NCBI GenBank assembly: GCA_001824645.1
Contig: MHYD01000049.1
Location: forward strand, 3,679-9,447
DNA length: 5,769 nt
Reading direction: 5' to 3'
Source of the DNA: Planctomycetes bacterium RBG_13_46_10
GTDB taxonomy: Bacteria > Planctomycetota > Phycisphaerae > Sedimentisphaerales > Anaerobacaceae
Shown: positions 1-5,769 of the stretch, in pieces
Numbering within the stretch: position 1 is the first letter of the stretch
Layout: each line of letters opens with the position of its first letter
Translations under genes and position numbers: made by a program
The notes under the pieces: generated by a model
Seen by the model: the letters and a program-made list of their open reading frames with translations, nothing else
Database searches by the model: none
What the model was told of the DNA's origin: nothing

Positions 1-319
1 AGGCCGTAGATAGCTCATAAACAGCCTTGGCGAATTCGATGGGGCTGTAAAAAAGTAAAGTTGCGACCCAAAAACAAACTTTCCAAAAACGAAGGGGGTG
101 CGTGAACATTTCGCGTAAGGTCGCCCGCATCTGCACAAAAACATTTGAGCGATAAATAGTCCGCCTGCACCATTTAACCATAACTTCAGACCAGTTTTGA
201 TATTGTTCAGGTCTGCAGCTTGCCAAAGGTAAAACCTGCCAACCTGCTTGCTGGTGGGCTTCCATCTCGCTGATGACAAAGGGCAATTTCATGCCCGAAA
301 CAACATACGCAATCTTCAT
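1..319 (-). CDS. Glycosyltransferase, GT4-like N-terminal part (partial, runs off the left edge)
   Basis: This is the first 106 codons of a gene whose 3' part lies outside the window. It starts at the ATG at 319-317 and stays open to base 1. The protein begins MKIAYVVSG, a first beta strand typical of GT-B glycosyltransferases. It continues with PFVISEMEAHQQAGWQVLPL (about residues 13-32), which resembles the acceptor-side helix and second strand of GT4 enzymes (pattern: SETFI, acidic helix, G-x-x-V). Residues 75-93 (HPLRFWKVCFWVATLLFYS) are hydrophobic and match the Pro-Leu-Arg helix I recall from the WcaL-like subgroup. The catalytic C-terminal half, with its EX7E motif, would be off-window. 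The start follows the repeat hairpin by 15 bases and has only a weak ribosome site (TTAAGA). Being downstream of a methyltransferase and another GT4 gene supports a role in polysaccharide assembly. The sugar and linkage cannot be predicted. Confidence 0.72.
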   Translation of the reverse strand, partial: MKIAYVVSGMKLPFVISEMEAHQQAGWQVLPLASCRPEQYQNWSEVMVKWCRRTIYRSNVFVQMRATLREMFTHPLRFWKVCFWVATLLFYSPIEFAKAVYELSTA

Positions 320-322
320 AAT

Positions 323-378
323 CTTAATATTTAGCCCCGCAATCCTTCGACCCTGCTCAGGACAGGTTTATTGCGGGG
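323..378 (+). repeat. Hairpin repeat, copy 1
   Basis: A perfect 9-base inverted repeat, CCCCGCAAT (335-343) and ATTGCGGGG (370-378), encloses a 26-base loop. The loop and stem edge hold a core at 342-366 that begins ATCCTTCGACC. An outer arm, CTTAATATTTAG, lies at 323-334. A second copy occurs at 2526-2582. The element fills the junction between the upstream methyltransferase gene and the downstream glycosyltransferase gene, and the methyltransferase stop codon (TAA, 370-368) lies inside it. On the transcribed minus strand the hairpin is followed by CTAAATATTAAG rather than a U-run, so it does not look like an intrinsic terminator for this operon. It may instead act as translational punctuation, an mRNA-stability element or a mobile REP-like sequence. 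These roles are inference. Confidence 0.8.
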
Positions 379-1318
379 TTTTCCTTGCTAAAATATGGAT
401 TGTTCTTGTGGTCAAGTCTTCTTCAGACAATTGGCAAAACCGCGGATTAAGCTGTTCTCTTGCAAGGCCGGAGCGGTCGATGGTTTTAATCTCGTCAACA
501 ATTTCAAAACCGGCAGTTTCCAGCAAGCGCTTATGGGTCGAATAAGGCTCTCTATTTAGAAGATAGGGCCTTTTGCCCTTGATGAGTTTCCATGTCATAT
601 CCGAATATGCCCAGTGGCCGTTCCACCGCTCCGCCAGATGGTGACATCCGAAATCGATTTGATGGCTCATAAATCCGTCCGGCTTTAGCCAGGTGTAAAA
701 TGTCTCGTATGTGCCGGCAAGCTCCTGAACATGTTCGAGCACCGCCTGCGAGAATATCATATCAACGGATTTCTGCTCTACGATGCTGATGTCGTACCAG
801 GGGACAACATAGCGGATTTCGATATCATTATAAGCCGAACAGCTAAGATTATTAAGCGCACTTCTTATGGACCGGATTCTATCAGAAGCCAAACTTTGCC
901 GGAGTCTTTCTTCTGTCAGAATATAGCTTGGAAACTCGTATGATTTTAATTTTGGTTCGAGCAGGGGAAACTCATTCTGGTCGGGAATCGGCTCGCGATT
1001 TGTAAAAAGCTCAATCAGCTCGTCGAGAATATCAAGGTTTACAGCCGTGTCGGCGTATTCCACCACATCGAACGCATAATACTTCTGTGCCCCCGATAGC
1101 AGTGCTGCCAGACCTATACCCAAAGAATCTCCCGGTCCAAGCTCTGCAACTACTTTAGGCCAATTCCAAAGAGAGGCTTTTTGCGCCAAAACAAGATGCC
1201 TGAGCCAGGCAGAATAACAATAGCGGGCGGAATTGGTGCCGCCTGTTCGATTGGGCAGTATTTTGTCAAGCTCCGGGACGTATGTTAATACGCCTCTTAT
1301 TATTTGTTTGAAACACAT
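368..1318 (-). CDS. Class I SAM-dependent methyltransferase of polysaccharide clusters
   Basis: The 316-residue protein is a probable soluble, cytoplasmic SAM-dependent methyltransferase. The SAM-binding motif I is VVAELGPGDSLGIGLAALL (about 57-75), the acidic residue ending strand 2 is D84 (YYAFDVVEY), and the motif IV region is VDMIFSQAVLEHV (185-197). A C-terminal region has the pattern HHLAERWNGHWAYSD (226-240), then LNREPYS (254-260) and a final AGFEIV strand. I recall this layout from methyltransferases in O-antigen and exopolysaccharide loci. About 80 residues separate strand 2 from strand 3 (near 167-174), far more than in minimal class I folds, so an inserted helical subdomain is likely. 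The ATG at 1318-1316 lies inside the end of the GT4 gene (19-base overlap), which suggests translational coupling, with a weak AGAAAG upstream. The TAA stop falls within repeat copy 1. The probable target is a sugar hydroxyl or carboxyl group of the glycan; the exact substrate is unknown. Confidence 0.82.
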   Translation of the reverse strand: MCFKQIIRGVLTYVPELDKILPNRTGGTNSARYCYSAWLRHLVLAQKASLWNWPKVVAELGPGDSLGIGLAALLSGAQKYYAFDVVEYADTAVNLDILDELIELFTNREPIPDQNEFPLLEPKLKSYEFPSYILTEERLRQSLASDRIRSIRSALNNLSCSAYNDIEIRYVVPWYDISIVEQKSVDMIFSQAVLEHVQELAGTYETFYTWLKPDGFMSHQIDFGCHHLAERWNGHWAYSDMTWKLIKGKRPYLLNREPYSTHKRLLETAGFEIVDEIKTIDRSGLAREQLNPRFCQLSEEDLTTRTIHILARKTPQ

Positions 1319-2508
1319 ATCAGTTTGCTTTCTGTATCAGTCAATTTGTGGTTCGTCGTTGGCCGGTTTTTTTCCGGTAAAATTTCATTGTAAACTTTTA
1401 GTGTTTTTTCGCATACAGCTGATGCCATATAGCGACTTCTGGCAATCTCTTTGGCACGGCTACTCATGGAAATGGCGAGATTACGGTTTGTAAGAACCTT
1501 TAGCACCGCTTCAGCGATGTTATCTACGTTATAAGGGTCGATTAAAAGACCGGTTTTGCCTTCCTCGACCATTTCCGGGATTCCGCCGACCCTCGCACCA
1601 ACGACGGGGACGCCTACAGCCATTGCTTCGGCAATAGATAGCGGGGCGTTTTCCTGGAAGGAAGGTATTGCAAAGCAATTGGCCTTGGATAGATCATTTT
1701 GAACTTCTTCGACGCTAAGGTTTCCGAGAAAAGATACATTGTCACTAACATTATTTATTTTTACTTCCCGCTGACATTCTCTCAGATATGCTGGCTCAGC
1801 GGCTCCGGCTATGCGAAGCTGCGCGATTGGAAAACGCCGGCGGATTTTTGCGAACGCCTTAATCATGCCGACGGTGTTCTTTAACGGCCTGACCCTGCTG
1901 CAGCAAAAAATCCTGCCCGGTTCAGGTTGCCAATCGACGCCGAAGAAGGAATCGGCTATAGGATTATTAATCAACCAGGTCTTGCGAAGATTATTCTGCG
2001 GCAGGAATTTTCTGACGTATTCGCTTATCAGGATAATGTTTCTTGCTCTATTGCGTCCATATTGTTCTGTCGTTTTTAAAAGCAGGTGCTTTGCCCATCG
2101 AAGAAGCCCCCAGCAACTGTCCCAAATCGCATCATATTCGGCGATCCCGTGGATTGTAAGAATGTTTGGGTATGGGCAGTTTGCTGCCAAAAAAGCATCA
2201 TTTTGAAAATGTACAATGTCGGGATTTATTTGTTTCAAAAGAGATTTTAATTGTTTTTTGCCGGCGAATATATCGTACAACGTTCCGGGCAAAAAACTCC
2301 CAAGGCCTTTCTTTCCGACTCTGTAAACATTAAAGTTCTGCCATTGCTCACAGATTGTTTCTCCGACGACACCTTTGGGAACGACAATGGTTAATTTAAC
2401 ATCAAGATGCTTTATAAGCTCATCGGCGATATATTTAGATACGCCGGCGACCCCGCCATCAATATGGTCGGCCTTGCAAGGAAATACTGTCACCATGGTT
2501 ATATGCAT
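1300..2508 (-). CDS. GT4 family glycosyltransferase (GT-B fold)
   Basis: The 402-residue protein is a retaining glycosyltransferase that would transfer a nucleotide-activated sugar to a lipid-linked acceptor at the cytoplasmic face of the inner membrane. The N-terminal Rossmann domain has the glycine-rich loop DGGVAGVSKYIADEL (17-31), strand IVHFQND (98-104) and LTIHG (117-121). After the linker, the donor domain starts at FCCSRVRPLKNT (201-212), with strand LRIAG (231-235). The EX7E motif is E286 to E294 in FQENAPLSIAEAMAVGVPVV, followed by GGIPEMVEEGKTGLLIDP (308-325). These are textbook GT4 (PF13439 plus PF00534) features, and the length is normal. The ATG at 2508 is supported by AGGA (2522-2519) ten bases upstream. 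The last 20 or so residues, after the C-terminal helix, look like an unstructured extension; the following methyltransferase gene starts near their end, in another frame. Sugar specificity cannot be read from sequence. Confidence 0.9.
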   Translation of the reverse strand: MHITMVTVFPCKADHIDGGVAGVSKYIADELIKHLDVKLTIVVPKGVVGETICEQWQNFNVYRVGKKGLGSFLPGTLYDIFAGKKQLKSLLKQINPDIVHFQNDAFLAANCPYPNILTIHGIAEYDAIWDSCWGLLRWAKHLLLKTTEQYGRNRARNIILISEYVRKFLPQNNLRKTWLINNPIADSFFGVDWQPEPGRIFCCSRVRPLKNTVGMIKAFAKIRRRFPIAQLRIAGAAEPAYLRECQREVKINNVSDNVSFLGNLSVEEVQNDLSKANCFAIPSFQENAPLSIAEAMAVGVPVVGARVGGIPEMVEEGKTGLLIDPYNVDNIAEAVLKVLTNRNLAISMSSRAKEIARSRYMASAVCEKTLKVYNEILPEKNRPTTNHKLTDTESKLICVSNK

Positions 2509-2518
2509 CGATAAAACA

Positions 2519-2522
2519 TCCT
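2519..2522 (-). promoter_or_regulatory. Ribosome binding site of the GT4 gene
   Basis: AGGA on the minus strand lies ten bases before the ATG at 2508. It is the best-placed Shine-Dalgarno sequence in the window and supports that start over the internal ATG four codons later. It begins only three bases after the stem of repeat copy 2, so folding of the hairpin could affect ribosome access; that effect is inference. Confidence 0.55.
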
Positions 2523-2525
2523 GAA

Positions 2526-2582
2526 CCCCCCAATAAATCCTTCGACCCGGCTCGGGACGGGCTGGGGGGCTAAATATTTAAG
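2526..2582 (-). repeat. Hairpin repeat, copy 2
   Basis: CCCCCCA (2526-2532) pairs with TGGGGGG (2563-2569). Inside is a core at 2537-2561 that matches the core of copy 1 (342-366) at 22 of 25 positions in the same plus-strand orientation. The core can itself form a small hairpin, CCCG-GCT-CGGG (2546-2556). The outer arm CTAAATATTTAAG (2570-2582) is the reverse complement of the outer arm of copy 1, apart from one extra base. The element fills most of the 69-base gap between the ligase and GT4 genes and supplies the ligase stop codon (TAA, 2580-2578). No U-run follows the hairpin on the minus strand (TTCAGGATG), so an intrinsic terminator is not supported. Confidence 0.8.
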
Positions 2583-4035
2583 CGGTTTCTTCCATTGCGG
2601 TTTCATTATCAAATTCTTCAGTTTCATCCTCAATGTCCTCTTCCTGCGGCTCAGTAAAATAAGCAGCTATCCGCTCACAGACTATTATAAAAACAAGAAA
2701 TACCCAGAAGTGCTTTTGATATAGCTGTGGAACATCCAGCCCCATCACCAGCAAAAACGTCAGAATTGCTCTTGCGAACAGCTTCTCATATCCGAGCGGA
2801 ATTCGCTTAACCGTGAACATCAGCATAATCATGAAAAACACAAAAAGACCAACGGCCGGGATTCCGTATAGACCAAGGGCCATGAAGAAGTCATTGTGTG
2901 GTATAATTCGCAGTCCGCTGTATTCGAACCAGCCATAATAACTCGTTCCAATCGGTTTTTCTACTATACAGCCCATGGCCTTTTTAATAGGCATCATTCG
3001 GTAACCAACGGCCTCTTCGGCACGATATATGTCGGTCAATCTATTAGAAACGTCGGACTCCAGCCCTACTCGGCTTATAACCAGGCCAGCCGAGATGGAA
3101 GCCAGCAAAACAACCACTAACACCAACACCGCCATCGCCGGTCTGTGCAAAACCTGTCGTACAAACAGCAGCGGTGACAGCATTGTAAAGGCCAGCCCTA
3201 TCAAAGCGCCGCGAGAGCCTATCTTAAGCAGCATTATAGGAAAAACCAGCATTGAGACGAGATAAAACAAACGCCATAATACTTTTTTGTCACGAGCAAA
3301 TAAATAGATAGCAGCCAGGAAAGCCAGGCAGACAATGCTTGCCAGCATATTCGCATCGATTGCCTGGCCGACGGTAGCGGAATACCTCGATTCGGAGGTC
3401 TCATCCATTGACCTTATCGCTGCGCCGGTTACAACCGCCAGTGCAATCGTGCCCAGTGTACCGAGAACGTAAGCCCGTAAAGCCCAGCGGAAAGTTGTCC
3501 AGTCATTTGTGTATAATATCCAATACACAATAAAAGTAAGCGCCAAAAGCTGGATTTGGGTGAATGCACGCCGTATTTCCAGGGCCGGGTAAGGTGCTGC
3601 AAGTGACATTAACAATACCCAGATGGTATATAGTACAAACACCCACAATGCCTTATTGTCGATGCGAAATCTGGGACGAGTAATCAGTAAATTCAGCATA
3701 AAGCTGACCGCTACAGCAAGACCAACACCTCGGTCGAGGCTGAAATCCGCTGCTGCGCCGATACCTGAACCGGTCGGCAGTATTAACATCAAAATACATA
3801 GCGCAAAGGTCGGTTTAATAACCATGCCGATAAACGTTGGCACCGCTGCGATTATTATGCCGGCCATAGTGTTTTTGCCCAAAAAAATCACGGCAATACC
3901 GATTAAAGAAATCACCGCCCAAACAACAAGAAGTATAGTATTTATAACAGGCGGTAATTGTATGTCAGAGGAGCGCTGCGGCTGCTCGAACCACAAATCC
4001 TCTTCGTTTATCGTAGTTTCATATCCGCTGTACAT
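2578..4035 (-). CDS. O-antigen ligase/polymerase family membrane protein (Wzy/WaaL-like)
   Basis: The 485-residue polytopic inner-membrane protein has about 12 to 14 hydrophobic segments (for example 31-51, 56-72, 103-118, 128-147, 160-175, 186-204, 228-246, 255-270, 274-292, 300-320, 383-407, 420-435, 442-460). Two landmarks of the Wzy_C family (PF04932) are present: GSRGALIGL (273-281, with the conserved Arg 275), and PHNDFFMALGLYGIPAVGLF (379-398, with His 380) after a large loop (about 321-380) likely to face the periplasm. Family members polymerise undecaprenyl-linked repeat units (Wzy) or ligate glycan to an acceptor (WaaL); sequence alone does not tell these apart. A hydrophilic N-terminus of about 28 residues precedes the first membrane segment. 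The tail at 461-485 has 13 Glu/Asp and no Lys or Arg. The gene starts 34 bases after the kinase stop with a weak GTGAAAG site, and its stop lies in repeat copy 2. Confidence 0.87.
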   Translation of the reverse strand: MYSGYETTINEEDLWFEQPQRSSDIQLPPVINTILLVVWAVISLIGIAVIFLGKNTMAGIIIAAVPTFIGMVIKPTFALCILMLILPTGSGIGAAADFSLDRGVGLAVAVSFMLNLLITRPRFRIDNKALWVFVLYTIWVLLMSLAAPYPALEIRRAFTQIQLLALTFIVYWILYTNDWTTFRWALRAYVLGTLGTIALAVVTGAAIRSMDETSESRYSATVGQAIDANMLASIVCLAFLAAIYLFARDKKVLWRLFYLVSMLVFPIMLLKIGSRGALIGLAFTMLSPLLFVRQVLHRPAMAVLVLVVVLLASISAGLVISRVGLESDVSNRLTDIYRAEEAVGYRMMPIKKAMGCIVEKPIGTSYYGWFEYSGLRIIPHNDFFMALGLYGIPAVGLFVFFMIMLMFTVKRIPLGYEKLFARAILTFLLVMGLDVPQLYQKHFWVFLVFIIVCERIAAYFTEPQEEDIEDETEEFDNETAMEETA

Positions 4036-4069
4036 ACCGAACTTTCACTAAGCCTGCGGCGTATAAGTC

Positions 4070-4873
4070 TCACAAATTATAGTTGCGCAAGAACCTGCAG
4101 AAACGAGCATACAAAAACATCCGTGAGCAGAGATAAGCTGTGGCTCTCAAAAGTGGTTTTCTGCTGGCAAGAAACCAAATCTTTTGTCTTTGTAATCGGC
4201 ATATTTTGGGCAAATAATTCCTAATTCCGTCGGAGATGTTCTGCGAGCCGGGCCTTACGTAGCCTCTAAGAAATACGTCAGCCATTCCCTCAGCGTCCCA
4301 GTTAAGAAATCTCATTCCTGGCGCGCCTCGGAACACACAGGCGACAAACCATAGAATATCAAAATATCGGCTGCCGAAGGTGGGATTTCTCCCGACAATC
4401 GGTGCTGCCGACCAGTCTAATATGACCAGCCTGCCCGATGCTTCGTGAAGACACACATTTACACTTGCAAAGTCACCATGAATGAAAACATTTTTATCCG
4501 CCCCGCTGCTTGAATCCGGAGCCATCCAATCGGGTTGAAGCTGGTATTTTATTTTATCAGGCAGAACCAGTTGCTCATGAATGACCGCCAGCGCCCGCCC
4601 TGCTCTATTCATTAATTCGAGTATTCTGGCATCTTTATTTATTGCCAATTCGAGCAGCGTCTCCAGGCCGTTCAGCCTTTCCAGTTCAAGCACGCCTTTG
4701 TTCCGGTCGAAGTCCAATACTTTCGGGACATAAAACAAGCCGCTTTCTCTGCCGATTTCCCCTGCCCGTACCGTCTTTGTTGCTTCGACTGCCAGCAGGG
4801 AAGGGTCGCCGACCTTGCGTACAATTTCGCCGGCGAATTCTATCGATGATTTTCTCTGAACATCGACTGTCAT
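4070..4873 (-). CDS. APH/choline kinase-like phosphotransferase
   Basis: The 267-residue protein belongs to the aminoglycoside phosphotransferase/choline kinase fold (PF01636-like) and would transfer phosphate from ATP to a small molecule or sugar. The catalytic loop is FIHGDFASVNVCL (130-142), giving the Brenner motif H132-x-D134-x4-N139. The Mg-binding strand is LVILDWSAAP (149-158, D153), followed by RYFDILWF (169-176). The N-lobe is compact: K20 in VRKVGD may be the ATP lysine, and E65 lies in the hinge-like LELERLNG (62-69). The C-terminus (226-267) is rich in Arg and aromatic residues and may bind membrane or a partner. I chose the ATG at 4873 because it overlaps the upstream methyltransferase stop as ATGA; a GTG at 4900 would add nine residues but overlap by 31 bases. 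Antibiotic resistance is unlikely in this context. Phosphorylation of a glycan or its precursor is more likely. Confidence 0.8.
   Translation of the reverse strand: MTVDVQRKSSIEFAGEIVRKVGDPSLLAVEATKTVRAGEIGRESGLFYVPKVLDFDRNKGVLELERLNGLETLLELAINKDARILELMNRAGRALAVIHEQLVLPDKIKYQLQPDWMAPDSSSGADKNVFIHGDFASVNVCLHEASGRLVILDWSAAPIVGRNPTFGSRYFDILWFVACVFRGAPGMRFLNWDAEGMADVFLRGYVRPGSQNISDGIRNYLPKICRLQRQKIWFLASRKPLLRATAYLCSRMFLYARFCRFLRNYNL
4870..4873 (-). other. ATGA stop/start overlap coupling methyltransferase and kinase
   Basis: On the minus strand ATGA at 4873-4870 contains the kinase start (ATG) and the methyltransferase stop (TGA). The kinase start has only a weak upstream site (AGAGC), so translation by re-initiation after the methyltransferase is likely. 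This points to matched production of the two proteins. Confidence 0.7.
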
Positions 4874-5637
4874 TTTATTGCTCTGTTGTGCCAGCCACAC
4901 ACGGCTATAGGGCTCTCAGAAAATAGAGTCAGGGATTTGAACTTGCAGCATATCTTCTCGACCGCGCTGGTTAAGACCTGCGGGACCGCAATTTTGGGCG
5001 GGTGGGAAAAACCCGCCGGATAAATCTTCAGTATTTTCATTCCAACGTCTTCGACAAGCTCATTCATTTCATCAATGGTCATCACATTGAATATGCTTTG
5101 GGAGTTTTTCTTCTGATGGCGCATATATAGCAGCTTAATCCAGGGTGAACCGTAACTTTGATGATTGTTGAATACAAAGTAGCCGTCATCTGAAAGCAGC
5201 TTTGAAAGAGCCTGCATCGCAGCGACACGCAGCGAAGGCTCGGCATTTACGAAGAACCTAAAGGCGGTAATCAGATTGAATTTTCTTCCTTTAAATACGT
5301 TATCGACTGTTATATCCGCTTCGATAATTTCCGTTCTTTTTAGTTTCTCTCGGGCAATTGCCAGCATGGAAGCGGATACATCAACGCTTGTTGAGGTTTT
5401 TACATGTTCTTCAAGAAAACTTGTTATGCGTCCTGTTCCGCAGGCAAAATCGAGCAGATGTATGTCCCTTCCCGCATAGTATTTCTCTAAAATTTGTTTT
5501 ATAATCTCCTGCTCCCGTGACCAGAGAAATCTCTCCCATCGCTGCGTTTGGTAGTATGTTTCGTACTCAGCGCCTTTTGTCGAGTAATTATGTGAATCTC
5601 TGTATGAATATTCTTTCGTCATATCCGGATTTTGCAT
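4870..5637 (-). CDS. Class I SAM-dependent methyltransferase
   Basis: The 255-residue cytoplasmic methyltransferase has motif I at HLLDFACGTGRITSFL (60-75), the strand-2 acidic residue in TSVDVSASMLAIAREKL (83-99, D86), a motif II-like ADIT (107-110), strand 4 at FNLITAFRFFVN (120-131) and the post-motif strand DGYFVFNNH (151-159). This is the Methyltransf_11/25 type that acts on small molecules or glycan precursors rather than DNA. The N-terminal 40 residues are rich in Tyr and charged residues, as in many members that close over the substrate. The ATG at 5637 begins six bases after the upstream stop, with GGAAGGGA (5658-5651) 13 bases away, a rather long spacing. An in-frame ATG at 5622 has no better site. 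The kinase gene overlaps its stop codon. Methylation of a sugar or of a phosphate added by the neighbouring kinase is plausible but unproven. Confidence 0.83.
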   Translation of the reverse strand: MQNPDMTKEYSYRDSHNYSTKGAEYETYYQTQRWERFLWSREQEIIKQILEKYYAGRDIHLLDFACGTGRITSFLEEHVKTSTSVDVSASMLAIAREKLKRTEIIEADITVDNVFKGRKFNLITAFRFFVNAEPSLRVAAMQALSKLLSDDGYFVFNNHQSYGSPWIKLLYMRHQKKNSQSIFNVMTIDEMNELVEDVGMKILKIYPAGFSHPPKIAVPQVLTSAVEKICCKFKSLTLFSESPIAVCGWHNRAIK

Positions 5638-5643
5638 AGCGGC

Positions 5644-5769
5644 TTATATTTCCCTTCCCAAAGCAATATGAGTAAATCGCTTCCGCTCAATTTCTTTAAG
5701 GCTCAGGAACCAGCTGCTTAAAAGAGTCAGAACCATTGCAAAGAATACAACGCCCAGAATTTCGAGCCA
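5644..5769 (-). CDS. C-terminal end of a membrane protein, possibly a Wzx-type flippase (partial)
   Basis: The last 41 codons of a gene enter from the right edge and end at a TAA (5646-5644), six bases before the downstream methyltransferase start. Residues 1-23 of the fragment (from WLEILGVVFFAMV) form one membrane-spanning helix, followed by the basic tail SLKEIERKRF. A final hydrophobic helix followed by a short basic tail beginning with Leu and a Lys/Glu-rich stretch is seen in polysaccharide flippases of the MATE/MOP superfamily, and a flippase would fit next to a Wzy-like gene. The fragment is too short to exclude another membrane protein, such as a transporter or a chain-length regulator. 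Confidence 0.5.
   Translation of the reverse strand, partial: WLEILGVVFFAMVLTLLSSWFLSLKEIERKRFTHIALGREI

Noticed and set aside
335..384. Copy 1 hairpin followed by TTTTCCTT on the plus strand, like an intrinsic terminator
   Set aside because: No plus-strand gene ends here. On the transcribed minus strand the hairpin is not followed by a U-run, and the operon appears to continue into the next glycosyltransferase.
273..545. 90-codon plus-strand frame crossing repeat copy 1
   Set aside because: It runs antisense across two genes and through the repeat, and has no domain signal. Its apparent length is a by-product of the overlapping minus-strand genes.
1811..2206. 131-codon open frame on the plus strand
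   Set aside because: It is antisense to the GT4 gene, which has clear family motifs; no motif or plausible start context supports the opposite frame.
3623..4051. 142-codon open frame on the plus strand
   Set aside because: It lies antisense within the ligase gene, has no recognisable domain, and has a low-complexity, Ile/Thr/Pro-rich composition expected from reading a membrane-protein gene backwards.
4070..4873. Aminoglycoside resistance gene
   Set aside because: It shares only the general APH fold motifs. The setting in a glycan cluster and its coupling to a methyltransferase point to a biosynthetic kinase.
4874..4900. GTG start for the kinase at 4900
   Set aside because: It would give a 31-base overlap with the methyltransferase and add nine residues with no domain match. 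The ATG at 4873 gives a classic ATGA overlap.

Overview
The window is a stretch of a polysaccharide (O-antigen, capsule or exopolysaccharide) biosynthesis cluster from a bacterium, probably Gram-negative. All seven coding regions I can support lie on the minus strand, so transcription runs from high to low coordinates. They are tightly packed, with ATGA or longer overlaps or gaps under about 75 bases, as expected of one operon whose promoter lies beyond the right edge. Taxonomy cannot be fixed from this sequence. Moderate GC content, weak Shine-Dalgarno sequences and dispersed GC-rich hairpin repeats would suit an uncultured Planctomycetota-like or related environmental lineage, but this is a low-confidence guess.

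In order of transcription: (1) the last 41 codons of a membrane protein, possibly the Wzx-type flippase (5644-5769); (2) a small class I SAM-dependent methyltransferase (4870-5637); (3) an aminoglycoside-phosphotransferase-fold (APH/choline kinase-like) small-molecule kinase that starts on an ATGA overlap with the methyltransferase stop (4070-4873); (4) a polytopic O-antigen ligase/polymerase family protein with an acidic tail (2578-4035); (5) a GT4 glycosyltransferase (1300-2508); (6) a second methyltransferase, of a type seen in polysaccharide clusters, that starts inside the GT4 gene (368-1318); and (7) the N-terminal 106 codons of another glycosyltransferase running off the left edge (1-319).

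Together these genes would add sugars to a lipid-linked repeat unit (the two glycosyltransferases), decorate or cap it (two methyltransferases and a kinase), and polymerise or ligate it at the periplasmic face (Wzy/WaaL-like protein), perhaps after flipping by the product of the truncated first gene.

The most unusual element is not a gene. Two copies of a roughly 56-base hairpin repeat sit in the two junctions that follow the ligase gene and the second methyltransferase gene. Their outer arms match in one relative orientation and their inner 25-base cores in the other. A stem base pair differs between the copies by a compensatory G:C to C:G exchange, and each copy supplies the stop codon of the preceding gene. 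The coupled methyltransferase and kinase genes, in the same order as the domains of the chain-terminating enzyme WbdD, are the other point worth following up. I see no RNA genes, CRISPR arrays or insertion sequences.
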